Counted from the stretch's first letter, positions 52,819 to 62,837 are shown. The stretch is DNA of 64,000 nucleotides from Gammaproteobacteria bacterium (GCA_041395445.1 JAWLAO010000003.1:428980-492979); one strand, 5' to 3'. The notes: generated by a model from the sequence alone, not told the origin. Program-made: numbers and translations.

Positions 52819-54480
52819 ATGCTGAAATCACTTTTTATCAAAAATTATGTCCTGATTAATCAACTGGATTTGGACTTTGCCGAAGGTTTCCACGTTTTTA
52901 CCGGAGAAACCGGGGCAGGGAAGTCCATTATTGTTGGTGCATTGTCTTTGTTGTTAGGAAATCGAGCTGATTATTCGGTTATCAGAGACAAGGAAAAGTC
53001 CTGTGAAATCAGTGCGTTATTTGATATCAGAAATAACCAGGAAGTAAAAAATTGGCTCAACGAACAGGAAATTGAACACGATAATGAACTGGAATGTCGC
53101 AGAGTGATTACTGCGGATGGACGCTCGAAATCGTGGATTAATTCCCGGCCATGCACCATCAACAGCTTAAAAGATTTAGGTGGCTTTTTGGTACAAATTC
53201 ATGGACAACACGATCAAATCAAACTCAATAATGCTAAATATCAGCTGGCAACTATTGATGAAACCGGTGGATATGAAACCCTTTTAAATCAAATTTCACA
53301 GATTTATTCAAACTGGAAAAAGATTCAATCTCAACTGGATGATATAAAATTGGCAGGAGCACTTAATGAATCTGAAAGTCAGTTATTAACCTATCAATTT
53401 GAAGAACTTTGCCAACTCAATTTATCTGAAAATGAACTCGATGAATTACATTCACAGCAAAAAATGCTGACCAATGCCGTCGATACCATCAGCGAGTTGG
53501 AGCGGTCATTGGATTTGGTTTCCGGAGAGCATTCGTCCAATGTATCATCCGGAGTAGCAAAAATAATCAACACACTGGCAGATATCAAAGGTCTGGATTT
53601 ATCCGAAATCATGAGTATGCTCGATGAAATCAGCATCAATCTCAACGAAGTTGAAGGACAGTTGCAAGATCAGTTGGATAAGGTTGAAGTGAATCCTGAA
53701 AAATTACACGAGACTGAATTAAGACTGGATGAAATTTATTCCACAGCCAGAAAACATAAAGTCAATGCTGAAAACCTCTATCAGCATCAACAAGATTTAG
53801 CACAAAAACTGCAATTAAACGACTCGCAGAAACAACGCAGAGAAGAATTATTGTTGCAAAAGCAAAAACTGGAAGAACAATATCAGCAAATTTCAGCTCA
53901 ATTGTCTCAATCCAGACAAGCTGCTGCCAAAGAATTTCAATCTAAGGTGACAGCCGTCATTCAAAAACTGGGTTTGGAAAAAGCTCAGTTTATCGTTAAT
54001 ATTCAACACAATGACGAATCAAAATTCACATCAATAGGACAAGATAGTTGTGATTTTGAAGTGATTATGAACCCTGGACAAGCAGCACAAAAAATGTCAG
54101 CGACGGCTTCTGGTGGAGAATTATCACGAATTGCATTAGCTATCGAAATCTGCAAAAAACAGGACAAGCAATCAGGCAGTTTTATTTTTGATGAAGTCGA
54201 TGCGGGAATCGGCGGAGTCGTTGCCGAAACCGTCGGTAAACTGATGCGAAAACTCAGCGAGCAACAACAAGTCTTCGCAGTTACGCATTTACCACATGTT
54301 GCCGGACTGGCACATCATCACTTTCAGGTGAGCAAAAAAGAAGTTGATGGCAAAACCGAAAGCTCTGTGAAGTTGTTAAACCAACAACAAAGAATCGAAG
54401 AACTCGCTCGGATGTCCGGCGGCTCAACCATCACCGAAGCGACTTTGGAGCAAGCCAAGGCGTTTATGCTGGCGGGGTAG
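52819..54480 (+). CDS. recN: RecN, DNA double-strand break repair protein
   Basis: 553 residues, SMC-like. Walker A GETGAGKS at 29-36, long coiled coils flanking a hinge-like middle (about 155-360), signature ATASGGELSRIALAIEI and Walker B FIFDEVDAGIGG near the C-terminus. It tethers broken DNA ends during recombination. The grpE/recN divergent layout is common in gammaproteobacteria. I did not find a convincing LexA box in the short upstream gap. Confidence 0.95.
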   Translation: MLKSLFIKNYVLINQLDLDFAEGFHVFTGETGAGKSIIVGALSLLLGNRADYSVIRDKEKSCEISALFDIRNNQEVKNWLNEQEIEHDNELECRRVITADGRSKSWINSRPCTINSLKDLGGFLVQIHGQHDQIKLNNAKYQLATIDETGGYETLLNQISQIYSNWKKIQSQLDDIKLAGALNESESQLLTYQFEELCQLNLSENELDELHSQQKMLTNAVDTISELERSLDLVSGEHSSNVSSGVAKIINTLADIKGLDLSEIMSMLDEISINLNEVEGQLQDQLDKVEVNPEKLHETELRLDEIYSTARKHKVNAENLYQHQQDLAQKLQLNDSQKQRREELLLQKQKLEEQYQQISAQLSQSRQAAAKEFQSKVTAVIQKLGLEKAQFIVNIQHNDESKFTSIGQDSCDFEVIMNPGQAAQKMSATASGGELSRIALAIEICKKQDKQSGSFIFDEVDAGIGGVVAETVGKLMRKLSEQQQVFAVTHLPHVAGLAHHHFQVSKKEVDGKTESSVKLLNQQQRIEELARMSGGSTITEATLEQAKAFMLAG

Positions 54481-54482
54481 AA

Positions 54483-54922
54483 CAATTAGTAATGTGTAAT
54501 TAGCAATTTTGACTTTGTAAATATTATGGAAATTGTATATTGTTGGCGAGTTAGAGAGTTCCTTCCAATGCTTGATGAAGATGAATGGGAAGAAATGCAT
54601 CCCTATTTAAATGATACAATAAACCGAATTAAAGAGTATCGAGAAAAACATAACTGCGATTTAGCAACCGCCAAAAAAAATTTCAATCTGGAAGCAACCA
54701 ATAAATTTGAAGAGCTAACCGGATACAAAGATATTCCATACGATTTAATTTTTTATTTAAGAAGATCAGATTACGGTCCTCAATGTCAACATTGTAATAA
54801 AGTTTTAAGAACTCCAAAAGCAAAATTCTGTGCAGAGTGTGGTAGAAAAAATCAGATACTACATGAAAGATAAGAATCTAATTATTATTAATTACAAATT
54901 ACTAATTTCTCATTACTAATTG
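54483..54922. repeat. Cassette bounded by 12-bp inverted repeats, between recN and ruvC
   Basis: CAATTAGTAATG (54483-54494) and CATTACTAATTG (54911-54922) are exact reverse complements. Both sit in longer AT-rich strings of TAATTAG/AATTAC words. Together they enclose one small gene, giving a 440-bp unit that looks inserted between recN and ruvC. Confidence 0.5.
54526..54873 (+). CDS. Small protein with C-terminal zinc ribbon
   Basis: 115 residues, starting MEIVYCWRVREFLPMLDEDE. An acidic helical N-terminal part (about 1-85; NDTINRIKEYREKHNCDLAT) precedes a C-terminal zinc ribbon CQHCNKVLRTPKAKFCAECG (Cys pairs near 92/95 and 106/109). I know similar proteins only as uncharacterised, possibly nucleic-acid or protein binding. 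It is enclosed by inverted repeats and may be mobile cargo. Confidence 0.65.
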   Translation: MEIVYCWRVREFLPMLDEDEWEEMHPYLNDTINRIKEYREKHNCDLATAKKNFNLEATNKFEELTGYKDIPYDLIFYLRRSDYGPQCQHCNKVLRTPKAKFCAECGRKNQILHER

Positions 54923-54926
54923 AATA

Positions 54927-55460
54927 TCATTTCTTCCTATAATTACTCGAAATCTGATTGATCGCCCCCAAAGTCCATCTCGAATTGGCGTGGCAGATAG
55001 CAACAGCTAGAGCATCGGCAGCATCTTCCTGAACCTCTTTTTTAATGTTTAAAAGCAAAGAAACCATATACTGAATCTGTGACTTGGCAGCGGCTCCTTT
55101 GCCGACTACGGATTGTTTTACTGCTTTGGGAGCGTATTCATAAACCGGCAAATCCATCGCCACAGCTGCACAAATCGCAGCTCCTCGTGCTTGTCCTAAT
55201 TTTAAAGCTGACGCCGCATTCTTCGCCATAAACACTGTTTCCACCGAAACTTCATCGGGTCGAAACTGATGAATTAAATCAGTAATTTCGGTAAAAATTA
55301 CCTTCAAACGCTCCGGAAACTCACCATCTCCGCAACGCAATGGCTGAAAATGCACCAGTTTATTATTCCGTCCATCAGTATCAATAATCCCGATACCAGT
55401 AGTCCGCGAACCAGGATCAATACCCAAAATACGAGTGATTTGTTTGAGTGGCGAGTTCAA
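54927..55460 (-). CDS. ruvC: RuvC, Holliday junction resolvase
   Basis: 177 residues. Catalytic acidic residues are seen in RILGIDPGSRTTGIG (Asp15), VSVETVFMAKNAASALKLGQ (Glu) and the C-terminal EDAADALAVAICH (Asp pair). It resolves four-way junctions with RuvAB, which are not in this window. A gap of 245 bp of AT-rich sequence follows on its 5' side; it holds no gene I can support. Confidence 0.94.
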   Translation of the reverse strand: MNSPLKQITRILGIDPGSRTTGIGIIDTDGRNNKLVHFQPLRCGDGEFPERLKVIFTEITDLIHQFRPDEVSVETVFMAKNAASALKLGQARGAAICAAVAMDLPVYEYAPKAVKQSVVGKGAAAKSQIQYMVSLLLNIKKEVQEDAADALAVAICHANSRWTLGAINQISSNYRKK

Positions 55461-55705
55461 GTTAAATTGATATATACATTAATAAACAGATTCATATCAT
55501 AGTTTTTTCAAATCAGGATATCTATAGATTTTGGATAATTATTAATTATATATCAACCAAGTGATTCATTATAGCCAGAGATTCATCTGTTCTTATTTGA
55601 TAAATTTTTTTTCGGGTTGGAATGATGTAATCATTTCATCGAAATTGTGATAACAATGAAATTTATGATGTAAAATAACATTATTCTTAATTTCAAAAAT
55701 TAGCT

Positions 55706-57340
55706 ATGAAAAAAATATTTGTATTTTTATTGGTATTTAGTATCTCTCAAACCGTTTTCGGCAAGAACACCAGCCATGAATTTGATAGTTTGATGAGTGA
55801 AGTTTTTAAACAAGATGGACCGGGAGCTGTGGCTTTGGTAATGAAAGATGACAAAGTACTTTACCGCAAAGCATTCGGCATGGCGAATCTTGAGTTAGAA
55901 GTAAAGATGAAACCGGATCATATTTTCCGTATTGGTTCAATCACCAAACAATTCACGGCATCGGCAATTTTGAAACTTCGAGATGAGGGTAAACTCAGTC
56001 TGGATGATGAAATTACGGAATATATTGAGGATTATCCCACGGATGGAAACAAAATCACCATCAAACATTTACTGACCCACACCTCAGGTATCAAAAGTTA
56101 TACTGATATGGAGGAGTGGGACGGAGAAGTGAGAAAGAGAGATTTTACGCCTCTGGAGCTCATTGACTATTTCAAAAACCAACCGATGAATTTTAACCCC
56201 GGAGAACAATGGAAGTATAACAATTCCGGTTACGTTCTTCTTGGCTATATTATAGAAGTAGTATCGGGAATGTCATATTCAGAATATATCGAAAATAATA
56301 TTTTTAAACCTTTGGGCATGAGCCACTCTCTCTATGGCTCAACATCAAAAATTATAAAAAACAGAGCCTCCGGTTATGACAAAAGAGAAGATAACTATAT
56401 CAATGCTGATTTCTTGAGTATGACACAACCTTATGCTGCCGGTTCGCTACTGTCAACTGTTGATGATTTATACATTTGGTATAAAGCGGTGATGGAGGAT
56501 AAAGTCATATCAGAATCCTCCAGAAAAGAAGCGCACACTCCATTCAAACTTAATGATGGCTCAGAAACCAGTTATGGATATGGCTGGTCGATAGGAAATA
56601 TTCAAGGCAGTCCGATGATTACTCACGGTGGTGGAATCAATGGATTTCTGACTGATTCCATTTACTTGCCGAATGAAAAAGTATTTGTTGCCGTGTTTTC
56701 TAATTGTATCTGTAACTCACCCAATCAAATCTCAATGAAAATGGCGGCGCATAGTATTGGGAAACCTTTCAATTGGACCCCAATAGATATTTCCTCAGAA
56801 GAAAAGCAGGAATATGTTGCAGTCTATGAATCCAAAAACGGTCAGCAAAGAGTCATTAGCTTAAAGGATGGACAACTTTATTCATTAAGATCTGGAGGTT
56901 CTAAATTTGAGATTTATCCATACGATAAAGATAAATTCTTTTTCAAGGACGGGATGAGCACTTTGCACTTTATTCGTGATGAAGAAAAACAAATCTCATC
57001 TGTTCTATTATCCAACCCGATGGAGACATCTGAATGGAGACGAACCGATAAAGCCATACCAACAATTGAAAGAATCGATTTGGATTCAGCTGTTTCAGAC
57101 AAATATCTGGGTCAATATGAGTTAGTACCGGGATTTATTCTGACAATCAGTAAAGAAGATGACAAAATTTTTGCTCAGGCAACCGGACAATCAAAAATTG
57201 AAATCATTCCGACTGAGATCAATAAATTCAGCTTAGTTGATGTCGATGCACAACTTACATTTAATTCCGACGAAAACGGCGAGGTTGTCAGTTTAACCCT
57301 TCACCAGGGTGGTGATCATGAGGCGAAAAAGATTGAGTAA
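55706..57340 (+). CDS. Secreted serine hydrolase, class C beta-lactamase fold
   Basis: 544 residues with a signal peptide (MKKIFVFLLVFSISQTVFGK). Beta-lactamase/transpeptidase-like domain (about 25-365): nucleophile Ser78 in SITK (78-81), the Tyr motif YNNSGY, and HGGG in place of KTG (MITHGGGINGF). A C-terminal beta-rich domain (about 370-544) of the DUF3471-like kind follows (KYLGQYELVPGFILTISKED). Such proteins are often D-amino-acid peptidases or esterases and not resistance enzymes. Substrate unknown. Confidence 0.87.
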   Translation: MKKIFVFLLVFSISQTVFGKNTSHEFDSLMSEVFKQDGPGAVALVMKDDKVLYRKAFGMANLELEVKMKPDHIFRIGSITKQFTASAILKLRDEGKLSLDDEITEYIEDYPTDGNKITIKHLLTHTSGIKSYTDMEEWDGEVRKRDFTPLELIDYFKNQPMNFNPGEQWKYNNSGYVLLGYIIEVVSGMSYSEYIENNIFKPLGMSHSLYGSTSKIIKNRASGYDKREDNYINADFLSMTQPYAAGSLLSTVDDLYIWYKAVMEDKVISESSRKEAHTPFKLNDGSETSYGYGWSIGNIQGSPMITHGGGINGFLTDSIYLPNEKVFVAVFSNCICNSPNQISMKMAAHSIGKPFNWTPIDISSEEKQEYVAVYESKNGQQRVISLKDGQLYSLRSGGSKFEIYPYDKDKFFFKDGMSTLHFIRDEEKQISSVLLSNPMETSEWRRTDKAIPTIERIDLDSAVSDKYLGQYELVPGFILTISKEDDKIFAQATGQSKIEIIPTEINKFSLVDVDAQLTFNSDENGEVVSLTLHQGGDHEAKKIE

Positions 57341-57433
57341 TAGATTCTTATTAATTTAATGAATCGCAAAAATATTGGTTTTTTTGTTGGGTATTGTGCG
57401 TTTGTTTCTACCAAATATAAATAAATTATTGCG

Positions 57434-57462
57434 TTGACAAATTTTAGAAGTTAGTTCAGAAT
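57434..57462 (+). promoter_or_regulatory. Candidate promoter of the CadC-like gene
   Basis: A perfect TTGACA (57434-57439), 17-nt spacer, and CAGAAT (57457-57462, 4 of 6). It lies 45 bp before the ATG at 57507. Confidence 0.4.
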
Positions 57463-57506
57463 TATTCTTCAGTGCAAAAGATTTTTTATTGGATTGGGGA
57501 ACAACA

Positions 57507-59849
57507 ATGTCAGGAGCAGAGCAAAATCAGGCTCAAATCGAATATTGTTTTGGTAATTTTCGCCTGAGTCCGTCTCAGCAGGTTTTAATCAAGAATGAAG
57601 AAAAAATTGTAATCGGTACGAAGCCGTATTATTTGCTGATGTTGTTTTTGCAGAAGCATGGCGATATTTTAAAGAAGGATGATATTATAAACAAAGTGTG
57701 GCCGGGACAGATTGTCACGGATGCAGCTTTAACCAAACAAATCGTTCGTTTGCGAAAACTGATTGATGATAATGATAGCAATCATCCAATCATTGAAACT
57801 CATCGTGGGGTTGGGTATCGATTTGCTGGCAATGTTGAACAATTTGAATTGCAGGGAAGTGACTTAAATACTTTCAAAAAAAAATCTATTAAAGTTCCTT
57901 TTTTGATTGTTGCTTTAATAGTTATTTTGATTGTAGGATATTCTATTTTTCAAAATAAAAAAACAAATTTAGTTGAAAATCAGGAAAGCAATGAGCCAAT
58001 CAGTATTAACCTGGCGGTGATTCCGGCGGATGATAATCAGCAATGGTTTAATGCAAGTGGGTTGGATTATTTGTCCGGTTTGTTGGAAAAAAATCTGGGA
58101 ATTCATAGCATCACCCCGAGATCGCAATGGTATCAAAACCAGCAAAGCGAAAAACTCGCTATTGAATTGACATCCAATAAAAATATCAATTACGCCGCAA
58201 TAATCGGAATTATGCAGCTTGATAATGAGTTTATTGCGACTGTCAAACTCAGAAATAATAATGAAATTCTGGCTTCGGGAAAAATTAACGGCAAAACGAT
58301 TTCTGAACTCCTAATCAAGACCAATAACTGGTTCACTACAGTTCTTTCAGCTCATGAAAAAGTATCTTTGATCAATAGGGATGAAATATTAACCGAAGAT
58401 AATTATGCACTGGAAAGCTACTTACAGGGACTGTTTCAGCAAGCAAGTGACGGAAATCAGCAAAAAGCCAATGATTATTTTCAATCGAGTGTCAACAAAG
58501 ATAGTGAGTTTCTGGATGCCTGGATCAAACTGCTGGAAACTCACGTCCATCTAGCGCATTTTGAGAAAGCATTATCAATTGCTGAAAATATTTTGCTGAA
58601 ATTTGAGTCCAAACTTTTGGATAAACATTACATCAAAATTTACTACTTAATCGCTTTCTCACAGTTTCGATTACGAGATGAGGAAGCTGCGAAAGCTAGT
58701 TTGCAGAAATCTGTGGATTTTATCAAACAATCGCAAAATCCTTATTTAAAACTCTCCGGGCTCAAATCACTTTATTTACTATCGTATTTACAAAGAGATT
58801 GGAAGCAATCAGAAGAATTTGCATTACAGCGAATCGCATTGGCAAAAGAGTATTACCCTTTTGACGATTACCTTGCCGGTGTTTATTTGACATTATCTGA
58901 AATTGTTTCTTATCAATTCAGGTTTGATGAATCGAAAGATTATCTTTATCAAGCAATGGAGTTTTATGAAAAAGCCAATGACAGTGACGGCATGATAACA
59001 TCACTGGCAGGATTGAATCAGTTGAATTTAAATCTTAATGACATTGATGAAGGAGTATTGTTAACTGAAAAAGCCACTTCGTATTTAAAGTCAGCAACTA
59101 AACCGGATAAAGTTCTCTATTTTTTGATGAACAGTAGCATAATTCTCAACTTGAGGGGCTTGTTTGATCGTGCAGACGAATATATTTTACAAATCAGACA
59201 AATAGCTGAAAAATTGAACAATCCATTATACCGAGTCATTGGTGGTTTGATGAAATTGCATCAATTTTATGTTCAAAATGATTTTGAACAGTCAAAAAAA
59301 TATATGGATTCAATGCTCGCGACTTTTGAAAACAACCCCGAGATGAAAGCAGACCTGAGTCAGGTTTATTTGTTTGATATGTTGGTTTCATCACGAGTCG
59401 ATGGTGGTGAAGTTGCTCTTGAAAAGTACAATTCATATACGAAGAAATATCCCCATTTACAACAACAATTTCCAAATGAACTCAAGCGAGTTTTAGGGCA
59501 TATTTATGTACGAATTGGTAAACTCAATGAAGGAATAAAACAACTTGAAGAAGCTGAAGCTGCATATAGAGAAATCTTTCAAATTCATGTTGCCAATTAT
59601 GTTGGTTATGAAGTTTTGGAAATCATGCTCAATCATCCGGAATTAGATTACAAATCGACTTTAGAGAGACTTCAAGCTAATAATGAATATGACTATTTGT
59701 TTTATAAACTCAAAGCCGGGTTTCTGGCAAGAGAAGGAAAATATTTTGAAGCAGCTATTCTCATGAGTGAAAACAAGCAAAAAGCCAATCAATTGTGGAG
59801 AGTTGATGATCAGCTTTTGCTTGAGGGTTACCAGAAGAAATCTAAATAG
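57507..59849 (+). CDS. CadC-like membrane transcription regulator with TPR domain
   Basis: 780 residues from ATG 57507 (MSGAEQNQAQIEYCFGN); a TTG at 57489 is in frame but less likely. OmpR/CadC-type winged helix (about 10-105; RLRKLIDDNDSNHPIIETHR, GVGYRFAG), one membrane helix (VPFLIVALIVILIVGYSIF, about 130-148), then an extracytoplasmic part with a TolB-like N-region (INLAVIPADDNQQWFNASGL) and several TPRs (FEKALSIAENILLKFESKLL, RFDESKDYLYQAMEFYEKAN). It probably senses an envelope signal and controls genes directly, without a phosphorelay. It lies between serine hydrolase genes, which may be targets. Confidence 0.87.
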   Translation: MSGAEQNQAQIEYCFGNFRLSPSQQVLIKNEEKIVIGTKPYYLLMLFLQKHGDILKKDDIINKVWPGQIVTDAALTKQIVRLRKLIDDNDSNHPIIETHRGVGYRFAGNVEQFELQGSDLNTFKKKSIKVPFLIVALIVILIVGYSIFQNKKTNLVENQESNEPISINLAVIPADDNQQWFNASGLDYLSGLLEKNLGIHSITPRSQWYQNQQSEKLAIELTSNKNINYAAIIGIMQLDNEFIATVKLRNNNEILASGKINGKTISELLIKTNNWFTTVLSAHEKVSLINRDEILTEDNYALESYLQGLFQQASDGNQQKANDYFQSSVNKDSEFLDAWIKLLETHVHLAHFEKALSIAENILLKFESKLLDKHYIKIYYLIAFSQFRLRDEEAAKASLQKSVDFIKQSQNPYLKLSGLKSLYLLSYLQRDWKQSEEFALQRIALAKEYYPFDDYLAGVYLTLSEIVSYQFRFDESKDYLYQAMEFYEKANDSDGMITSLAGLNQLNLNLNDIDEGVLLTEKATSYLKSATKPDKVLYFLMNSSIILNLRGLFDRADEYILQIRQIAEKLNNPLYRVIGGLMKLHQFYVQNDFEQSKKYMDSMLATFENNPEMKADLSQVYLFDMLVSSRVDGGEVALEKYNSYTKKYPHLQQQFPNELKRVLGHIYVRIGKLNEGIKQLEEAEAAYREIFQIHVANYVGYEVLEIMLNHPELDYKSTLERLQANNEYDYLFYKLKAGFLAREGKYFEAAILMSENKQKANQLWRVDDQLLLEGYQKKSK

Positions 59850-59851
59850 TT

Positions 59852-61267
59852 TTACAAATCTCTGGCAAGTTCCAGCACTCGGGCTGTGACTGAGGATATC
59901 GAATTAGCAACAATTCCTCCATCAGGACTATTGGATAATGCGACAACAACAATTGGATTTTCTCCTTGATTTTCCAACATCCATGAATAGGTTAAAACTT
60001 GCATGCCATTAGTTCCTGATACCAAATCACCGCCTTTATACCAAACCTTATCCCAATAGTTCCTTACATTTGGGAAAGCGGCATTCGAACCCATTGCCAC
60101 ATCGGTCATAAGCGTAGCACTAGAGCCCTGTGGGAGGTCCCTTAAATGAGCATAAGTTTTGCAAATATCCATCGCTGTAGCTCTCCAACTACCATTAACC
60201 ATTATTGTGTAATTGTTATGTAAAAAGGTTGTAAACGGTCCTAATGGAATGATTTCATCTTCAAGAAATTGCTGTTGGAAAGCCTCAGTACCATTCACAT
60301 AGTCCAATGCTGTTGCCAGCGGAAATGACCAGAATAAATGGTTCTGTTCACTAATGTTCAGTAAAGGAATCAAATCCTCAGGATTGCTTAAACCTAAAGA
60401 ACTGATAACTAACTCAATAAAATCTCTGCCAATAACCTCATGAAGTAAGTCCGCCGCTGTATTGTCACTCAGACCTAAAGAAAGTGTGGCGATATCAAAA
60501 AGAGGGAATTGTGTTCCCAAGGGCTCGCCATTAATAATTCCGCCGGGTGCTAATTCGGATGCAACCAATGATACATTCTGGTAAATATCAATATCACCTA
60601 AAAAGAAAGCCTCAGCAGCAGCGGTTAACAACCAAATTTTATAGACAGAAGCCAAAGCTCGTAATTGATTGGAGTTTCTTTCATAAAGCGGAATACATGC
60701 ACCGGTATTATCAATCTCAGCGACAAGAAAAGAAGGCTGGGAGCTTAATGTTTCAAATTTATCGAGTGCTTGTGTCATCGTCAAGCCTTGGTCCACCGGA
60801 TTCACTACAGAACCGGAAAAACCGTTAATGTATAAGTAATTAATCCTTTGCAGACCGGTGTATTCAGTTCCCACTTGAACAATACCAACCTGAGTACCAA
60901 GTGTCTGTGAGGTCATAACTACATTCATACGCACAGGTGTTCCCATGATGACATCGGTTATCTCAGCATTGGGATATGAGGTTCGTACATTTTGAAGAAA
61001 ATCCCTCATTTGTTGCGCTGTCATTCCAAAAGCTGACAAATCAAAGTGAGCATCAATATCTGCCAGACTGGTATCAGGCAGTGAAAACTGCTCAATCAAC
61101 CATTCTGTTTGTGGACTGACCGGATAATCAGGTAGCTGGTAAGAGCCACCTACGAAAGGAAATTGCCTTTCCACTGGTCTTTGTTCAAATCCTTGAGCAA
61201 ATAAAGTATCTGCTGATGCTGAACAATTGAATAAAAACAATGCGATAACAATTATTAAATTTTTCAT
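59852..61267 (-). CDS. Secreted serine hydrolase, class A beta-lactamase fold (paralog 1)
   Basis: 471 residues with a signal peptide (MKNLIIVIALFLFNCSASAD). The N-terminal part (about 25-180) looks like an NTF2/steroid-isomerase-type domain, then a class A-like catalytic domain: Ser207-Val-Tyr-Lys210 (SxxK), SDN at 267-269, and KGG (VWYKGGDL) in place of KTG. The domain order recalls ORF12/Cpe of clavulanic acid clusters. It shares gapless full-length alignment with the next gene. Stop lies 2 bp from the convergent CadC-like gene. Confidence 0.82.
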   Translation of the reverse strand: MKNLIIVIALFLFNCSASADTLFAQGFEQRPVERQFPFVGGSYQLPDYPVSPQTEWLIEQFSLPDTSLADIDAHFDLSAFGMTAQQMRDFLQNVRTSYPNAEITDVIMGTPVRMNVVMTSQTLGTQVGIVQVGTEYTGLQRINYLYINGFSGSVVNPVDQGLTMTQALDKFETLSSQPSFLVAEIDNTGACIPLYERNSNQLRALASVYKIWLLTAAAEAFFLGDIDIYQNVSLVASELAPGGIINGEPLGTQFPLFDIATLSLGLSDNTAADLLHEVIGRDFIELVISSLGLSNPEDLIPLLNISEQNHLFWSFPLATALDYVNGTEAFQQQFLEDEIIPLGPFTTFLHNNYTIMVNGSWRATAMDICKTYAHLRDLPQGSSATLMTDVAMGSNAAFPNVRNYWDKVWYKGGDLVSGTNGMQVLTYSWMLENQGENPIVVVALSNSPDGGIVANSISSVTARVLELARDL

Positions 61268-61279
61268 GATAGCTTCCTC

Positions 61280-62695
61280 TTATAAATCTCGAGCCAATCT
61301 AAGAACTCTGCCTGCGATAGATTGAACGGCATAAATATCAATCCCACCGCTTGAGTCATTTGACATTGTGATAACAACTTTAGGGTTTTCTCCCTGATTT
61401 TCCAGCATCCATGCATGTGTTAAAACTTGTAGTCCATTAACTCCCGAGGTTAATGACCCGCCTTTATACCAAACTCTATCCCAGTGATCTCTGACATCTG
61501 GTTGAGCAACTTGAGATCCGAGTGCCACATCTGTCATATAAAGAGCATCGGAACCTTGTGGCAAATCTCGCAAGAAGGAAAATGTTTTGCAAATATCCAT
61601 TGGTGACGCTCTCCAACTGCCACTGACAAATATCGAATCGTTATTAAATGGATAGGTTGTCACCGGACCTAAAGGCACAATTTCGTCCTCTAAGAATTGT
61701 TGCTGAAATGCTTCCGTTCCATTCACATAAGAAAGGGTTGTTGCTAACGGAAAGGAGAAAAACAAATGAAATTGTTCGTTAATGCTTAGCAATGGTGTTA
61801 AAGCATCAGGGTTGCTTAAATTCAATGAATCGATAACTAAATTGATTAAGTCTCTACCGACAGTTTCATGAAGCAAGTCAGTGGCAGTGTTATCACTAAT
61901 CCCCAACATCAATGTAGCAATTTCAATTAATGGAAAATTTGTACCCAATGGTTCGCTGTTAATTGTTCCTCCCGGAGCCATTTCAGATGCAACCAAAGTG
62001 ATGTTTTGAAAAATATCAATATCACCGAGAAGAAAAGCTTCAGCAGCGGCAGCTAATACCCAAATTTTGAATACGGATGCTGTCGCTCTCAGTTGACTTG
62101 AGTTTCTTTCGTATAGAGACTGACAAGCCCCATTGGAATCAATTTCGGCAACCAGTATGGATGATTCGGAACTGAACGTCTGAAATTTATCGAGTGCTTG
62201 ATTCATCGTCAAGGTTTGATCAGCAGGATATTGAACGGAACCAAAGAATGTACTCACACCCAAAGAGTTTATTCTCTGTAAACCGGAATACTCTGCCTTA
62301 ATGTTGGTAAAACCAAACTGAGTCATATTCAAAGGGTCAGCAATCAAAACCGTTGCCCTAACAGGAGTGACCATAATGACATCGGTAATGATACCATCAG
62401 GATAATCATTTCTCACAGCTTGAATAAAATCCTTAACTTGCTGCGCAGTTAATCCCATTGTTGATAAATCAAAATGATTATTAATATCCGTCAGACTGGT
62501 GTCACTTTCGGATAACTGTTGAACAAACCATTGAAGCTGAGTTGAAACAGGATAATCCGGTAATTGATAAGAATCATCGACATAAGGAAATTGTCTGGCC
62601 ACTGGCTTGATTTCAAAGCCCTGTGAAAATAAGGTATCTGCCTGATTTTCAAGACTGACTAAGGCTAATAAAATAGCAATAATAAAATTTTTCAT
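61280..62695 (-). CDS. Secreted serine hydrolase, class A beta-lactamase fold (paralog 2)
   Basis: 471 residues from ATG 62695; a GTG at 62707 would add four residues. Signal peptide MKNFIIAILLALVSLENQAD, NTF2-like N-terminal part, catalytic Ser207-Val-Phe-Lys210, SDN at 267-269, and KGG (VWYKGGSL). Same length as paralog 1 and conserved throughout, including QLPDYPVS, QQFLEDEI and WMLENQGENP. Twelve bases separate the two genes, so they form an operon, with this gene first. A tandem duplication that kept both catalytic sites. Confidence 0.82.
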   Translation of the reverse strand: MKNFIIAILLALVSLENQADTLFSQGFEIKPVARQFPYVDDSYQLPDYPVSTQLQWFVQQLSESDTSLTDINNHFDLSTMGLTAQQVKDFIQAVRNDYPDGIITDVIMVTPVRATVLIADPLNMTQFGFTNIKAEYSGLQRINSLGVSTFFGSVQYPADQTLTMNQALDKFQTFSSESSILVAEIDSNGACQSLYERNSSQLRATASVFKIWVLAAAAEAFLLGDIDIFQNITLVASEMAPGGTINSEPLGTNFPLIEIATLMLGISDNTATDLLHETVGRDLINLVIDSLNLSNPDALTPLLSINEQFHLFFSFPLATTLSYVNGTEAFQQQFLEDEIVPLGPVTTYPFNNDSIFVSGSWRASPMDICKTFSFLRDLPQGSDALYMTDVALGSQVAQPDVRDHWDRVWYKGGSLTSGVNGLQVLTHAWMLENQGENPKVVITMSNDSSGGIDIYAVQSIAGRVLRLARDL

Positions 62696-62837
62696 AATAA
62701 TCTCCACAATTAATCGCAGTTCATATTAGAATTTGAATCCTGATAGTTCAGGACATCATCATGACATTGTCTGACATCTGATGAATTTATTTATATATTA
62801 GTTCCGAATGTATCTAAAAAACTACCATTATCTAACT

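Noticed and set aside
55461..55705. Short inverted words (ATTTCAT/ATGAAAT) before the class C-type hydrolase gene
   Set aside because: Seven-base AT-only matches are expected by chance in sequence this AT-rich.
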